Positions 1 through 6,795 of a DNA stretch of 8,132 nucleotides are shown piece by piece. Under the pieces are notes generated by a model that was not told the origin of the DNA, did no database searches, and saw only the letters and a list, made by a program, of their open reading frames with translations. The stretch is from a bacterium. Lineage in GTDB: Bacteria > Desulfobacterota > GWC2-55-46. The DNA lies in assembly GCA_004298725.1 (NCBI GenBank), contig SCQA01000055.1, positions 1 to 8,132 on the forward strand, given 5' to 3'. Each line of letters starts with the position of its first letter. Position 1 is the stretch's first letter. The position numbers and the translations under genes were made by a program.

Positions 1-382
1 GATGGTCATAGTAATTCTGGGTATTTTGGCCGCGATAGCCGTGCCAAGATTTATAGATTTACGGTCGGACGCTGAAAAGGCAACCGCCAAGGGCGTAGCC
101 GGAGCAATAGTGTCGTCAGCGAGCATGTTGCACGCTCAGTATGTGCTTAAAAGCTCTGATTATTCGCTTGGCACAACAGCCGGAGCGGCCAATCAGATAG
201 TTGCAAACGCCAACATTTCAGGCGGTCCGCAGGTTCTTTCAGCTAACACGGCCCTTTCAGTTGTAGCGGGCGGCGCAACTAATTCCAGTTCGCTCATTAC
301 CCTTACCGTCGGAAGCAACCCATACACTCTGATTCTTACGCTTAACGATACGCTCGGGCCTAAGGTTACATACAATTTCTAA
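1..382 (+). CDS. Type IV prepilin, MshA/PilA-like major pilin type (5' end missing)
   Basis: Structural subunit of a type IV pilus or pseudopilus, held in the inner membrane before assembly. The visible frame opens directly in the conserved prepilin helix (MVIVILGILAAIAVPRF). Aligned to the usual F1-T-L-x-E5 start of mature pilins, with Gly at 14 and Pro at 22, the first visible Met is about mature residue 8. It is therefore not the start codon: the leader peptide, Phe1 and Glu5 lie upstream of the window. The text after Pro22 (RFIDLRSDAEKATAKGVAGA) resembles MshA-type pilins. The remainder is small-residue, Ser/Thr/Asn-rich and beta-prone, ending in a hydrophobic-alternating strand (YTLILTLNDT) and a terminal Phe. 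The visible 126 residues imply a mature protein of about 133 residues, normal for a short major pilin. It has no cysteine, unlike the downstream minor prepilins. A strong terminator follows about 65 bp after the stop. Pilin class is secure; the MshA-like label is tentative. Confidence 0.9.
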   Translation, partial: MVIVILGILAAIAVPRFIDLRSDAEKATAKGVAGAIVSSASMLHAQYVLKSSDYSLGTTAGAANQIVANANISGGPQVLSANTALSVVAGGATNSSSLITLTVGSNPYTLILTLNDTLGPKVTYNF

Positions 383-446
383 GCTCGGCGCTATTTGTTG
401 AAGTTTTGCCAGTCAAAGAGTTGAAAAGCTTGTACATAAAAACAGC

Positions 447-500
447 AATAACCCCCTCAATTTTGCCAAATACGCGGCATAGGCGAGGGGGTTGTTTTTT
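447..500 (+). terminator. Rho-independent terminator after the pilin gene
   Basis: The arm at 447-458 (AATAACCCCCTC) pairs with 485-496 (GAGGGGGTTGTT), giving 12 base pairs with one G-U, followed by a T run at 495-500. The 26-nt loop holds a small TGCC/GGCA stem (464-467 with 476-479). It lies about 65 bp after the pilin stop codon and should end the pilin transcript. On the opposite strand the same stem is followed by a short T run (complement of 438-442), so it could act weakly both ways. Confidence 0.88.
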
Positions 501-547
501 ATGCGCAGTGCAATTAAGAATTGGGTTTACCTTCCCTTGAAGAAAAT

Positions 548-619
548 GTAGTGCGAGGCTTAAGCCTCGTTTGCTACAAACAGATAAAGCAAAACTGCGA
601 GGCTAAAGCCTCGCACTAC
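548..619. repeat. REP/BIME-like pair of inverted GTAG-flanked palindromes
   Basis: Two 22-bp units face each other: 548-569 on the + strand and 598-619 as its reverse complement, with a single mismatch between them. Each unit has GTAG at its outer end, then TG, then a palindrome. The left palindrome, CGAGGCTTAAGCCTCG (554-569), is perfect; the right (598-613) has one central change. The 28-bp spacer adds a TTTGCT/AGCAAA stem (570-575 with 588-593), so the whole 72 bp can fold into one long hairpin. A GTAG tetranucleotide beside an imperfect palindrome is the known signature of REP sequences mobilised by RAYT (Y1 REP transposase) proteins, and an inverted pair is the BIME arrangement. That this element is dispersed in the genome, and that a RAYT acts on it, is inference; no transposase gene is in the window. 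Confidence 0.75.
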
Positions 620-686
620 GTTCAGGCCGAAAGTAGCATAGGAAATTTTTCACACAGTCTTTGCAACGCTCTTTATAAATAAAAAT

Positions 687-3134
687 TTGGCGGATCACGC
701 ATTGTTTAATAAAAAAAACACCTTGATAGCCGGTTTCTTTTTGCTCCTTTCAATGGGGTATTTTTATTCCGTGCTTGACGGCTCGGCTATATTAAACGAG
801 CGCGACCTTGCTGTTTTTTTTATACCTCCGAAGATATTATGGCTTAACATTTTAAAAGGCGGAGAATTCCCGCTGTGGAACCCGTACTTCTACAGCGGCC
901 ACCCGCTTTTTGCGACTCTTCAACCCGGCGTACTTTATCCTCCCAACGTGTTTTTCTTACTGCTTCCTTTTGATCTTGCTTACAATTGGACTATAATTAT
1001 TCATTTTCCGCTTTCAGGTTTCTTCACGTATCTGCTGCTTAGAGACTTAAAGGCAAGCGTTGCCGGTGCCGTTATGGGTGCGCTGACGTTTCTGCTTGGC
1101 GGGTATCTCTTTTCCGTGCATAACGTCATCAGCACCCTTTTTTCAGTTGCCTGGGCGCCGCTTGTCATTTTTCTTTTTTTACGCGCAATCAAGTTCTCAA
1201 GTTTCTTCTATTCCGCGCTTACCGGTATATTCCTGACCGTAATGTTTCTTGGCGGAGGCATTGAGACACTTTACGGAACTTTTGTCGTTCTTGCCTTCTT
1301 GTGTGTATTTCCGGCGGTATTTGATTTTACAGGGCATGGTGGCGCGCAGGCCCCTTTTAAGACACGAGCGCTTTTGCTTGTAACCGCAGGGGTATTATTT
1401 ATTTTGCTCTCGGCAATTCAACTGCTTCCGTTTATGGAAGTAGCGAGAATGTCAACAAGGTCAGGAGGACTTAGTTTTTTTGAAGCCACTACGTGGTCTT
1501 TTGATATGAAGGATGTTGTTCAATTTTTCATCTCGGACCCATACGGCTACCTTACAAGCGACACGAAATACTGGGCTAACCAGAGTTGGCTTAAATCCAT
1601 TTATACCGGCTGGGTTCCGTTTATTCTATCAGCCGTGTTTTTCATTGATAAAAAAAGACGTTCCCTCGCGTTTACCCTTCTATCGCTCATAGCGCTTTCG
1701 TTTGCCCTTGGCAGAAATAACTCTTTTTATCAGTTTTTCTATAACTTCATGCCTTTTCTTAGTAAAATGAGGTATCCGGTAAAGTTCATCTTCATATTTT
1801 TTATTCTACTCGCCGTGTCAACGGCCTTTGGGTATGACAGCCTTGTAGAAAAGCTTGAGGAAAAAAACAGCGCGATTAAAAAATTCTGCATTATTCTGCT
1901 CGCGCTTGCAACGGCATGTGCCATAGGTTTTGCTTTATTGCATTACTACAGCGCCGAGGCAACTGCTTACCTCGCCAGAAACGGCGTAGATTTTCCGGAG
2001 TATAATTACGCGCGTATAAATATATTCAACACCAAAAGAACCATATTCTTTTTTATAGCCGCGTCGCTTGTAATTTATGCATGTTTCAGGTCGGCCCGCT
2101 TAAGAAAGGCCTTGCCGTACCTTCTTTGCGGCGTACTTACAATTGACCTTTTTTTCGCGCATTACGGATACTATGGTTATTCATTGTCGCGGGATTATCA
2201 CAGGCCCGGTAATGTGATGGATTTTGTAAAAAAAGATAAAGGTCTTTTCCGTGTTTTCATAACGCCAAAGACCAAAAACGAACCTATGGAAGTTTCAGGG
2301 GATGACGCTTTTGACAAAGCCGTTATAAGCGCTATTGACATAAGCAAGGAAAGGCTTATGGGGTATAATTTAGAGCACGGCGTTTTTGATATTGACGGCG
2401 TTGACGTAATAAGGCGCACTGATTATATGGAACTTCACAATCTTATCTTTGCTCAAAAAAGCATTGATTCGTCAAATCTACTCCAACTTTTTAACGTCAA
2501 ATACGTTGTGTCTATTCCGGTGGTTGAGTCAAAGGAATTCAAGTTGCTTAAAATAATAGGGGCGAAAAGCTCTGACCTCATAGAGCTTGAGGATACTAAG
2601 TCTTTAAAGATTTACGAAAATCTGCATTTCCTGCCGAGGTTCTACGCCGTTGACAGATATATGATAAGTAAAGACCGTTCTGAAAGGCTTCTTGCTCTTG
2701 CCCTTAAAAGTTTTGACCCGTCAACAATGGTGGTTCTGGAGGAAGACCCGTGGGCCGGAAACCAGCCTAAAGATTTAAGCGCTGGTACGCCGCGCGGCGA
2801 CGTCATAACCGTAAAAAACTACCGTAACAACTCTGTTGAGCTTATGGTTAATATGCCGCGCTCCGGCATATTCGTTGCCAGTGAAAGTTATTATCCGGGT
2901 TGGAAGGCGTTTGTCGACGGCAAAGAAAAGAAGATACTCAAGGCAAACCACGCGCTCCGCGCCCTTGCGCTTGAAAAGGGCGAGCATACAATAAAGTTCG
3001 TGTATTCGCCTCTAAGCTTTACCATAGGCGCGGTAATAAGCGTATTAACGCTTTTAGCTTTAATTGTCGCTGGCGTATTTTATCTTGTATGGAAAAAGGC
3101 CGGTAAAGACAACAGCAGGCTGAGGTCCCGTTGA
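687..3134 (+). CDS. YfhO-family polytopic membrane protein (putative GT-C glycosyltransferase)
   Basis: An 815-residue inner-membrane protein with a dozen or more hydrophobic segments between residues about 12 and 490, a soluble domain (about 500-775) and a last membrane segment (about 779-802) before a basic tail. Family marks are an acidic pair-like RD at 39-40 in the first external loop, FPLWNPYFYSGHPLF (61-75), GGGIETLYG (189-197), MRYPVKF (361-367), and near the C-terminus YYPGWKAFVDG (735-745) with a beta-rich HALRALALEKGEHTIKFVY stretch. These match the YfhO family; Bacillus YfhO is thought to transfer GlcNAc from undecaprenyl phosphate to lipoteichoic acid. Substrate here is unknown. 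The start is uncertain: TTG at 687 is the most upstream start codon after the in-frame stop at 639-641, no clear ribosome binding site is seen, TTG at 702 is an alternative, and the first ATG (753) would cut the first membrane segment. The stop is one base from the next ATG, so the two genes are probably co-translated. Confidence 0.85.
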   Translation: MADHALFNKKNTLIAGFFLLLSMGYFYSVLDGSAILNERDLAVFFIPPKILWLNILKGGEFPLWNPYFYSGHPLFATLQPGVLYPPNVFFLLLPFDLAYNWTIIIHFPLSGFFTYLLLRDLKASVAGAVMGALTFLLGGYLFSVHNVISTLFSVAWAPLVIFLFLRAIKFSSFFYSALTGIFLTVMFLGGGIETLYGTFVVLAFLCVFPAVFDFTGHGGAQAPFKTRALLLVTAGVLFILLSAIQLLPFMEVARMSTRSGGLSFFEATTWSFDMKDVVQFFISDPYGYLTSDTKYWANQSWLKSIYTGWVPFILSAVFFIDKKRRSLAFTLLSLIALSFALGRNNSFYQFFYNFMPFLSKMRYPVKFIFIFFILLAVSTAFGYDSLVEKLEEKNSAIKKFCIILLALATACAIGFALLHYYSAEATAYLARNGVDFPEYNYARINIFNTKRTIFFFIAASLVIYACFRSARLRKALPYLLCGVLTIDLFFAHYGYYGYSLSRDYHRPGNVMDFVKKDKGLFRVFITPKTKNEPMEVSGDDAFDKAVISAIDISKERLMGYNLEHGVFDIDGVDVIRRTDYMELHNLIFAQKSIDSSNLLQLFNVKYVVSIPVVESKEFKLLKIIGAKSSDLIELEDTKSLKIYENLHFLPRFYAVDRYMISKDRSERLLALALKSFDPSTMVVLEEDPWAGNQPKDLSAGTPRGDVITVKNYRNNSVELMVNMPRSGIFVASESYYPGWKAFVDGKEKKILKANHALRALALEKGEHTIKFVYSPLSFTIGAVISVLTLLALIVAGVFYLVWKKAGKDNSRLRSR

Positions 3135-3135
3135 C

Positions 3136-4827
3136 ATGAACACAGCGAACCGGAAAATTATATCCCTTAAAAATGCCGCGGTAGCAGGTGCGCTTTTATT
3201 TTTTGTAGTTTTAAGCTCCGCCATATCGTTTAACAAGTCAAACACGTGGGACGAACCCGCGCATATACTCGCTGGTTACGCTTATTTAAAAGACGGGCAA
3301 GATTACATCTCGCCGCTTCATCACCCGGCCTTCGGCAGACTGCTTACCGGTCTTTTGCCGGCTGTCGCGCTCAGCCTTGATTTCAAAACAGATGTTTTGC
3401 CGGAACAAGCGGCAGGGTCCAACTTTTTCCCGTACTCGCTGAAGTTCCTCTTTGAGAACAAAGTTTCAGGCCATAAGATTTTATATTTAAGCAGGCTCGC
3501 TATAATATTAACCGGCGCGCTTCTCGGCTTTTATGTCTATTTGTGGTCATCGGAGCTTTGGGGCGTAAAGAGCGGCTTTCTTTCGCTCTTTTTGTATGTG
3601 TTATCGCCGTCCATACTCGGGCATACAAGCCTTGCAACCACCGATATGCCGATAACGGCGTTCTTTTTCATTACGCTTTTTTACTCTTACAGAGTGGCTG
3701 TGGCCGGGGCGAGTTTAAAAACGGTTATTCCGGCGGCTCTGTTTTACACGCTCGCGCTGACAAGCAAACACACGGCGTTACTCGCCGCGCCGCTGATATG
3801 CGCGGCATTCACCATAAGCGCGTACAAAGAAAAGAGCAAAGCAATAAAGGCTATCGCGTATTTCGCGCTTTTTGCCGTACTTGTTTACATCGGCATATGG
3901 GCAGTGTACTCCTTCAGGTTTAAAAGCGACGGGCCGCACTACGTGCCGCTTTTTTGGGATCAGGTTTTAAGCGGCGGCGGAGTTAAGGCTTCGATTATCG
4001 CGTGGGTAAAGCAAGCGAGGCTGTTGCCGGAGGCTTATCTTTACAGCCTTGCCGGAGTCATTAGCGGCTCCGAGTCCGGCAGGGCGGCCTTTTTAATGGG
4101 CATGTATTCAACCGCCGGATGGTGGTATTACTTCATAACGGCGTATCTTGTAAAAACTCCTGTTGCGGAGATTGTCCTGTTTTCAGCGGCAATTGTTTAT
4201 TCTTTCTCAAACCGCGCAGACAGGGCCAAGGCGCTTTGGCTCTTCGCGCCTGTTGCGCTGATTTTCATCGTAATGTCAAAGCAGAACGTTAATATCGGTC
4301 TTAGGCACGTTATGCCCGCGTTTCCGTTTATTTTAGCGCTTGCAGGTTACTGCGCTAAAATTAAAACGGCAAGCATGAAAATCGCGCGGTATGTCTTTTA
4401 TTTTCTTCTTGTTTGGTATGTTTACGCGGCAGTGTCAATTTACCCTCATCAACTGTCGTACTTCAATGAAATTGCCGGAGGCTCAAAAAACGGGCACATG
4501 CTCCTCGCCGATTCGAACGTTGACTGGGGGCAGGACCTTATCGGGTTAAAAAAATATATGGACGATAAAAAAATAGATACAATAAAGTTTGCGTACTTCG
4601 GCTTTTCCAACCCGAAATACTACGGCATAAAATACGAGTATTTGCCAAGCATTGTAATAATGGACATTGAAGGAGTCAAGCGCGCCGAGAACTTGAAAGG
4701 CTACGTTGCTGTAAGCGCCACAATGCTTTCGGGTGTATACTCACCCAATAACGATTTTTCAAATTTTTTCAGAAAACAAACGCCGGTTGATATAGTTGGC
4801 AATTCAATTTTAATTTATAAATTTTAA
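3136..4827 (+). CDS. Family 39-like (PMT/ArnT-type) GT-C glycosyltransferase
   Basis: A 563-residue polytopic inner-membrane protein expected to move a sugar from a polyprenyl-phosphate donor to an acceptor on the periplasmic side. After membrane segment 1 (about 12-32) comes the family's first loop with the acidic motif TWDEPAHILAGYAYL (37-51; D39, E40), followed by HHPAFGRLL (62-70). Further family marks are TTDMP (168-172), LTSKHTALL (208-216), MYSTAGWWYY (323-332) and the late LRHVMPAFPF (389-398). A short soluble C-terminal part includes LLADSNVDWGQDL (456-468), often seen in this family. Length is typical. ATG at 3136 follows the YfhO-family stop codon after one base (TGAcATG), implying translational coupling and a shared transcript. 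The gene ends about 90 bp before the minor pilin promoter, with no clear terminator between. Acceptor unknown; the pilin neighbours suggest pilin or envelope glycosylation, but this is inference only. Confidence 0.88.
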   Translation: MNTANRKIISLKNAAVAGALLFFVVLSSAISFNKSNTWDEPAHILAGYAYLKDGQDYISPLHHPAFGRLLTGLLPAVALSLDFKTDVLPEQAAGSNFFPYSLKFLFENKVSGHKILYLSRLAIILTGALLGFYVYLWSSELWGVKSGFLSLFLYVLSPSILGHTSLATTDMPITAFFFITLFYSYRVAVAGASLKTVIPAALFYTLALTSKHTALLAAPLICAAFTISAYKEKSKAIKAIAYFALFAVLVYIGIWAVYSFRFKSDGPHYVPLFWDQVLSGGGVKASIIAWVKQARLLPEAYLYSLAGVISGSESGRAAFLMGMYSTAGWWYYFITAYLVKTPVAEIVLFSAAIVYSFSNRADRAKALWLFAPVALIFIVMSKQNVNIGLRHVMPAFPFILALAGYCAKIKTASMKIARYVFYFLLVWYVYAAVSIYPHQLSYFNEIAGGSKNGHMLLADSNVDWGQDLIGLKKYMDDKKIDTIKFAYFGFSNPKYYGIKYEYLPSIVIMDIEGVKRAENLKGYVAVSATMLSGVYSPNNDFSNFFRKQTPVDIVGNSILIYKF

Positions 4828-4851
4828 AGTTAAAATTACCCTTTAAAAACA

Positions 4852-4879
4852 TTGACCCTTACATAGCACGTGATATAAT
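4852..4879 (+). promoter_or_regulatory. Strong sigma70-type extended -10 promoter for the minor pilin genes
   Basis: The -35 box TTGACC (4852-4857) and the perfect -10 box TATAAT (4874-4879) are 16 bp apart. TGA directly before the -10 (4871-4873) supplies the extended -10 TGn motif. Transcription should start near 4885-4887, giving a leader of about 33 nt before the ATG at 4919. It lies in the 91-bp gap after the glycosyltransferase gene, so the minor pilins can be expressed independently of it. No sigma54 (-24/-12) site is seen here, although many major pilin genes use one. Confidence 0.78.
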
Positions 4880-4918
4880 AGGTATGATTTAAACCAATTG
4901 GCAGACTAAGGGCAAGTA

Positions 4919-5575
4919 ATGAAAAAGAACAAGAAAAAATACATCCGCCATGACGGGTTTACCGTTATTGAGCTTATCATGGTATTGGTTTTTCTTGGCG
5001 TTGTAGCGGTTATAGCCATTCCTTACGCGCTTAAAGGCACTACTGCGGCAAACACAGGTTCAGTCGCAAAAAAGGTTAAAGACGACATACGCTATGCACA
5101 GGGCCTTGCCATGGCAAGAAATAAACTTGAAACGCCTGCAACGGTAAACGACCCGAGGTTCACGTACCGAATCGTCTTTAACGTAAACGTCTCGACTCCT
5201 ATAACTGACCCTAACTACCCGATATTCGTCAACTGCCCCGGCACTAATAAATATGCCATTGTCAATAACGCCGATAATAACACTCAATGGGGTGAAAACC
5301 CTAACGCGTCCGCCGCGATTGAGAGCGCGAGAAGCCCTTCCGACGGCTCTCAGTATTTTTGCGTACAGTTCGGCACGGGCAATTATCAGGGGTTTACAAT
5401 ATCCGCCAACTTTGGCGGCACTATACCCGGCATACTTGAATTTGACACAAACGGCATTCCGTACAACAGCGACAGAATTAAGATAACCGCTCCAAATAAC
5501 GTCGTTACCATAACCAACGGCGCTGAAACAGCCACCTTGACGGTGACGCCAAACACAGGATTGGTGCTGATGTAA
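4919..5575 (+). CDS. Minor prepilin, FimT/FimU/GspH-like
   Basis: A minor pilin or pseudopilin, 218 residues as precursor. The basic leader (KKNKKKYIRH) ends in DG, and the predicted prepilin peptidase cut is after Gly13, giving mature F1-T-V-I-E5 (residues 14-18) with the required Glu5. The hydrophobic helix runs to Pro35 (ELIMVLVFLGVVAVIAIP). DDIRYAQGLAMARN (55-68) matches the amphipathic helix typical of GspH/FimT, and the C-terminal half is beta-rich, ending in an alternating TATLTVTPNTGLVLM strand as in that family. Two cysteines (C106, C148) could form a disulfide in the periplasm. ATG 4919 is supported by AAGGG at 4908-4912 with 6-nt spacing. This is the first gene behind the strong promoter, and its stop codon overlaps the next start (TAATG). 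In known systems the GspH/FimU subunit joins the pilus-tip initiation complex with the I, J and K proteins. Confidence 0.9.
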   Translation: MKKNKKKYIRHDGFTVIELIMVLVFLGVVAVIAIPYALKGTTAANTGSVAKKVKDDIRYAQGLAMARNKLETPATVNDPRFTYRIVFNVNVSTPITDPNYPIFVNCPGTNKYAIVNNADNNTQWGENPNASAAIESARSPSDGSQYFCVQFGTGNYQGFTISANFGGTIPGILEFDTNGIPYNSDRIKITAPNNVVTITNGAETATLTVTPNTGLVLM

Positions 5576-6042
5576 TGATTTTTTCAATAAACAAACTAAT
5601 ACGCCTTGGCAACTCAAGCGCCGCGGTAATGCGGAGTAAAGGTTTCACGTTAATTGAAACTCTTATGGTAATAGTGGTGCTCGGCATTGTAGGTTCGGGC
5701 TTGCTCCTTTATTTCACAAGCATGCGTTCCAGCGGAGACCCGGTTATTATTGTGCAGGCCACGTCTTTGGCGCAGGAGAGCATTGAGCGCGTCATAGCGG
5801 ACGCGCGCGCCGGGAATTTCGCAACAATAGTCGCCGCGGCGCCTGTCGTACTGCCTGCGCCGTTTGACAAGTTCACAAGAGAAACACAGGTGATTTGCGT
5901 AAACGAAGCAACTCTTGATACGGAAATAATAGGCGATATGCCTGCTTGCGCCACATCCGACGTCGGCGCGAAACGCGTTAGGGTTATAGTGTCTTGGACA
6001 GGCAATTCAACGGACTACGTAACCATAATTTCAAACCACTAA
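5575..6042 (+). CDS. Minor prepilin, PilV/GspI-like
   Basis: A 155-residue precursor. The prepilin site SKG/FTLIE gives cleavage after Gly23 and Glu5 at residue 28, followed by the hydrophobic helix TLMVIVVLGIVGSGLLLYF (29-47). AQESIERVIADARAGNF (66-82) resembles the helix after the membrane stem in GspI/PilV proteins. The C-terminal half is beta-prone and ends with RVRVIVSWTG (134-143), a strand common at the end of PilV-like proteins. Two cysteines, C108 and C125, may pair. The start at 5575 overlaps the upstream stop (TAATG), a normal coupling arrangement, and yields a 23-residue leader. An internal ATG at 5629 would give a classic short leader (MRSKG) but has no ribosome binding site; either start gives the same mature protein. 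The next prepilin gene starts 9 bp after the stop. In characterised systems this subunit sits in the tip complex with the H, J and K subunits. Confidence 0.86.
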   Translation: MIFSINKLIRLGNSSAAVMRSKGFTLIETLMVIVVLGIVGSGLLLYFTSMRSSGDPVIIVQATSLAQESIERVIADARAGNFATIVAAAPVVLPAPFDKFTRETQVICVNEATLDTEIIGDMPACATSDVGAKRVRVIVSWTGNSTDYVTIISNH

Positions 6043-6051
6043 GCGGCAAGA

Positions 6052-6642
6052 ATGTTTAATTTTCCGGTAAAAAAAATAAATGGCGGCGTGTATCAACTAA
6101 AGAAGGCCGCAGGGCAGGGCGGCTTTACGCTTCTTGAACTTATTGTCGGCATTGTGCTGATGGGCATAATAGCGTCCATAGTGGTCACTGTGCTTTTTCA
6201 GGGCGTTCAAGCCGTAGGCACGCTTGACACGAGAAACAATTTGAAAACTAACGGCACTCTCGCGTTTGAACGCCTGTCAAGAGAGCTTCGCCTTGTCAGG
6301 TGCACCACCGTTGGTTTAACGTGCGCCCCGCAGGTAGCGGACATAACCAATTTGACGGCAACGGAACTGCGCTTCAACAATGTTTTCAACGAAGGCAAGG
6401 GACTAAGGGCGGCAACCGGTAATTTGCTGTTAAGGCAAGGCTCAGGCGCGGAACCTGAAGACGTACTTACGCCGGATACCACAAGCCTTGTTTTTGACTT
6501 TTTAAAACGCGACGGAACGGCTTTTGTTATCGGCACCGACACCGTTGATCTCGTATGGACGATAAACGCCACTATAACGCTTGTAAACGGCAATGAAACC
6601 GTAGTTATGAAATCAACGGTTCATCCGAGAAGTTTCAGGTGA
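6052..6642 (+). CDS. Minor prepilin, PilW/GspJ-like
   Basis: A 196-residue precursor. The leader of 24 residues ends QGG, and cleavage after Gly24 gives mature F1-T-L-L-E5 (residues 25-29) followed by the helix ELIVGIVLMGIIASIVVTVLF. The helix NLKTNGTLAFERLSRELRLVR (63-83) matches the conserved post-stem helix of PilW/GspJ proteins, and the terminal VHPRSFR resembles the V-x-PRN-x-R ending common in PilW-like sequences. Two closely spaced cysteines (C84, C91) lie just after this helix and may form a small disulfide loop. The body is beta-rich with LRFNNVF, LVFDFLKRDGT and alternating C-terminal strands. ATG 6052 lies 9 bp after the previous stop with only a weak purine-rich site ahead, so reinitiation or coupling is likely. 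Family assignment rests on motif pattern and gene order; assignment to pilus versus type II secretion cannot be made from this gene alone. Confidence 0.87.
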   Translation: MFNFPVKKINGGVYQLKKAAGQGGFTLLELIVGIVLMGIIASIVVTVLFQGVQAVGTLDTRNNLKTNGTLAFERLSRELRLVRCTTVGLTCAPQVADITNLTATELRFNNVFNEGKGLRAATGNLLLRQGSGAEPEDVLTPDTTSLVFDFLKRDGTAFVIGTDTVDLVWTINATITLVNGNETVVMKSTVHPRSFR

Positions 6643-6710
6643 AGCTTTAAAGACAGTTGCGAGGGGATAGCGTTTAGTGCATAGAGTGACGGAGGTTAAC
6701 GGATAGAGAG

Positions 6711-6782
6711 AAAGAAGTTAGTGGTTAGTGGAGTTAGATTCTTACCGCTAATCACTCGGCGCTGTCCTCTAACCCCTTCTTT
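6711..6782 (+). promoter_or_regulatory. Folded leader with duplicated GTTAGTG before the PilX-like gene
   Basis: In the 153-bp gap before the PilX-like gene, AGTGGTTAGTGG (6720-6731) can pair in RNA with CCGCTAATCACT (6745-6756) over 12 pairs, two of them G-U, around a 13-nt loop. An outer 7-bp stem, AAAGAAG (6711-6717) with CTTCTTT (6776-6782), encloses it and ends just ahead of the ribosome binding site AGGAA (6786-6790). The left side carries a direct duplication, GTTAGTG GTTAGTG (6717-6730). Whether it regulates translation or is the relic of a dispersed repeat is unknown. Confidence 0.4.
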
Positions 6783-6795
6783 TATAGGAATTTAT

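Larger units (their letters stand above)
383..686. other. Gene-free interval between pilin and YfhO-family gene
   Basis: This 304-bp stretch holds the terminator (447-500) and the REP-like pair (548-619). Apart from these I see only a small CAATT-AAG-AATTG inverted repeat (511-523). No credible small gene is present. A promoter for the downstream gene is expected here but not clear. A TATAAAT box at 674-680 has no good -35 at normal spacing and would start transcription almost at the TTG codon at 687. Confidence 0.6.

Noticed and set aside
2..4. ATG at position 2 as the start of the first pilin
   Set aside because: It lies inside the conserved prepilin helix at about mature residue 8. A start there would lack the leader, Phe1 and Glu5, so the gene is simply cut by the window edge.
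548..619. CRISPR array or transposon end
   Set aside because: There are only two units, in inverted orientation, with one 28-bp spacer that itself contributes to the hairpin; no cas or transposase gene is nearby. A REP/BIME pair fits better.
3543..3923. 126-residue open frame on the + strand inside the glycosyltransferase gene
   Set aside because: It is out of frame within a well-supported membrane protein and its composition (many Arg, His, Cys) is unlike a real gene.
5060..5617. 185-residue open frame on the - strand across the FimT-like gene
   Set aside because: It is antisense to a clear prepilin gene, is rich in Val/Arg/Cys with no recognisable domain, and has no promoter or ribosome binding site. 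It is a shadow of codon use on the + strand.
6721..6795. N-terminal extension of the PilX-like protein from GTG at 6721
   Set aside because: It reads through the folded repeat leader, has no ribosome binding site, and would put 25 unlike residues before a normal short basic PilX-type N-terminus. ATG 6796 has AGGAA at good spacing.
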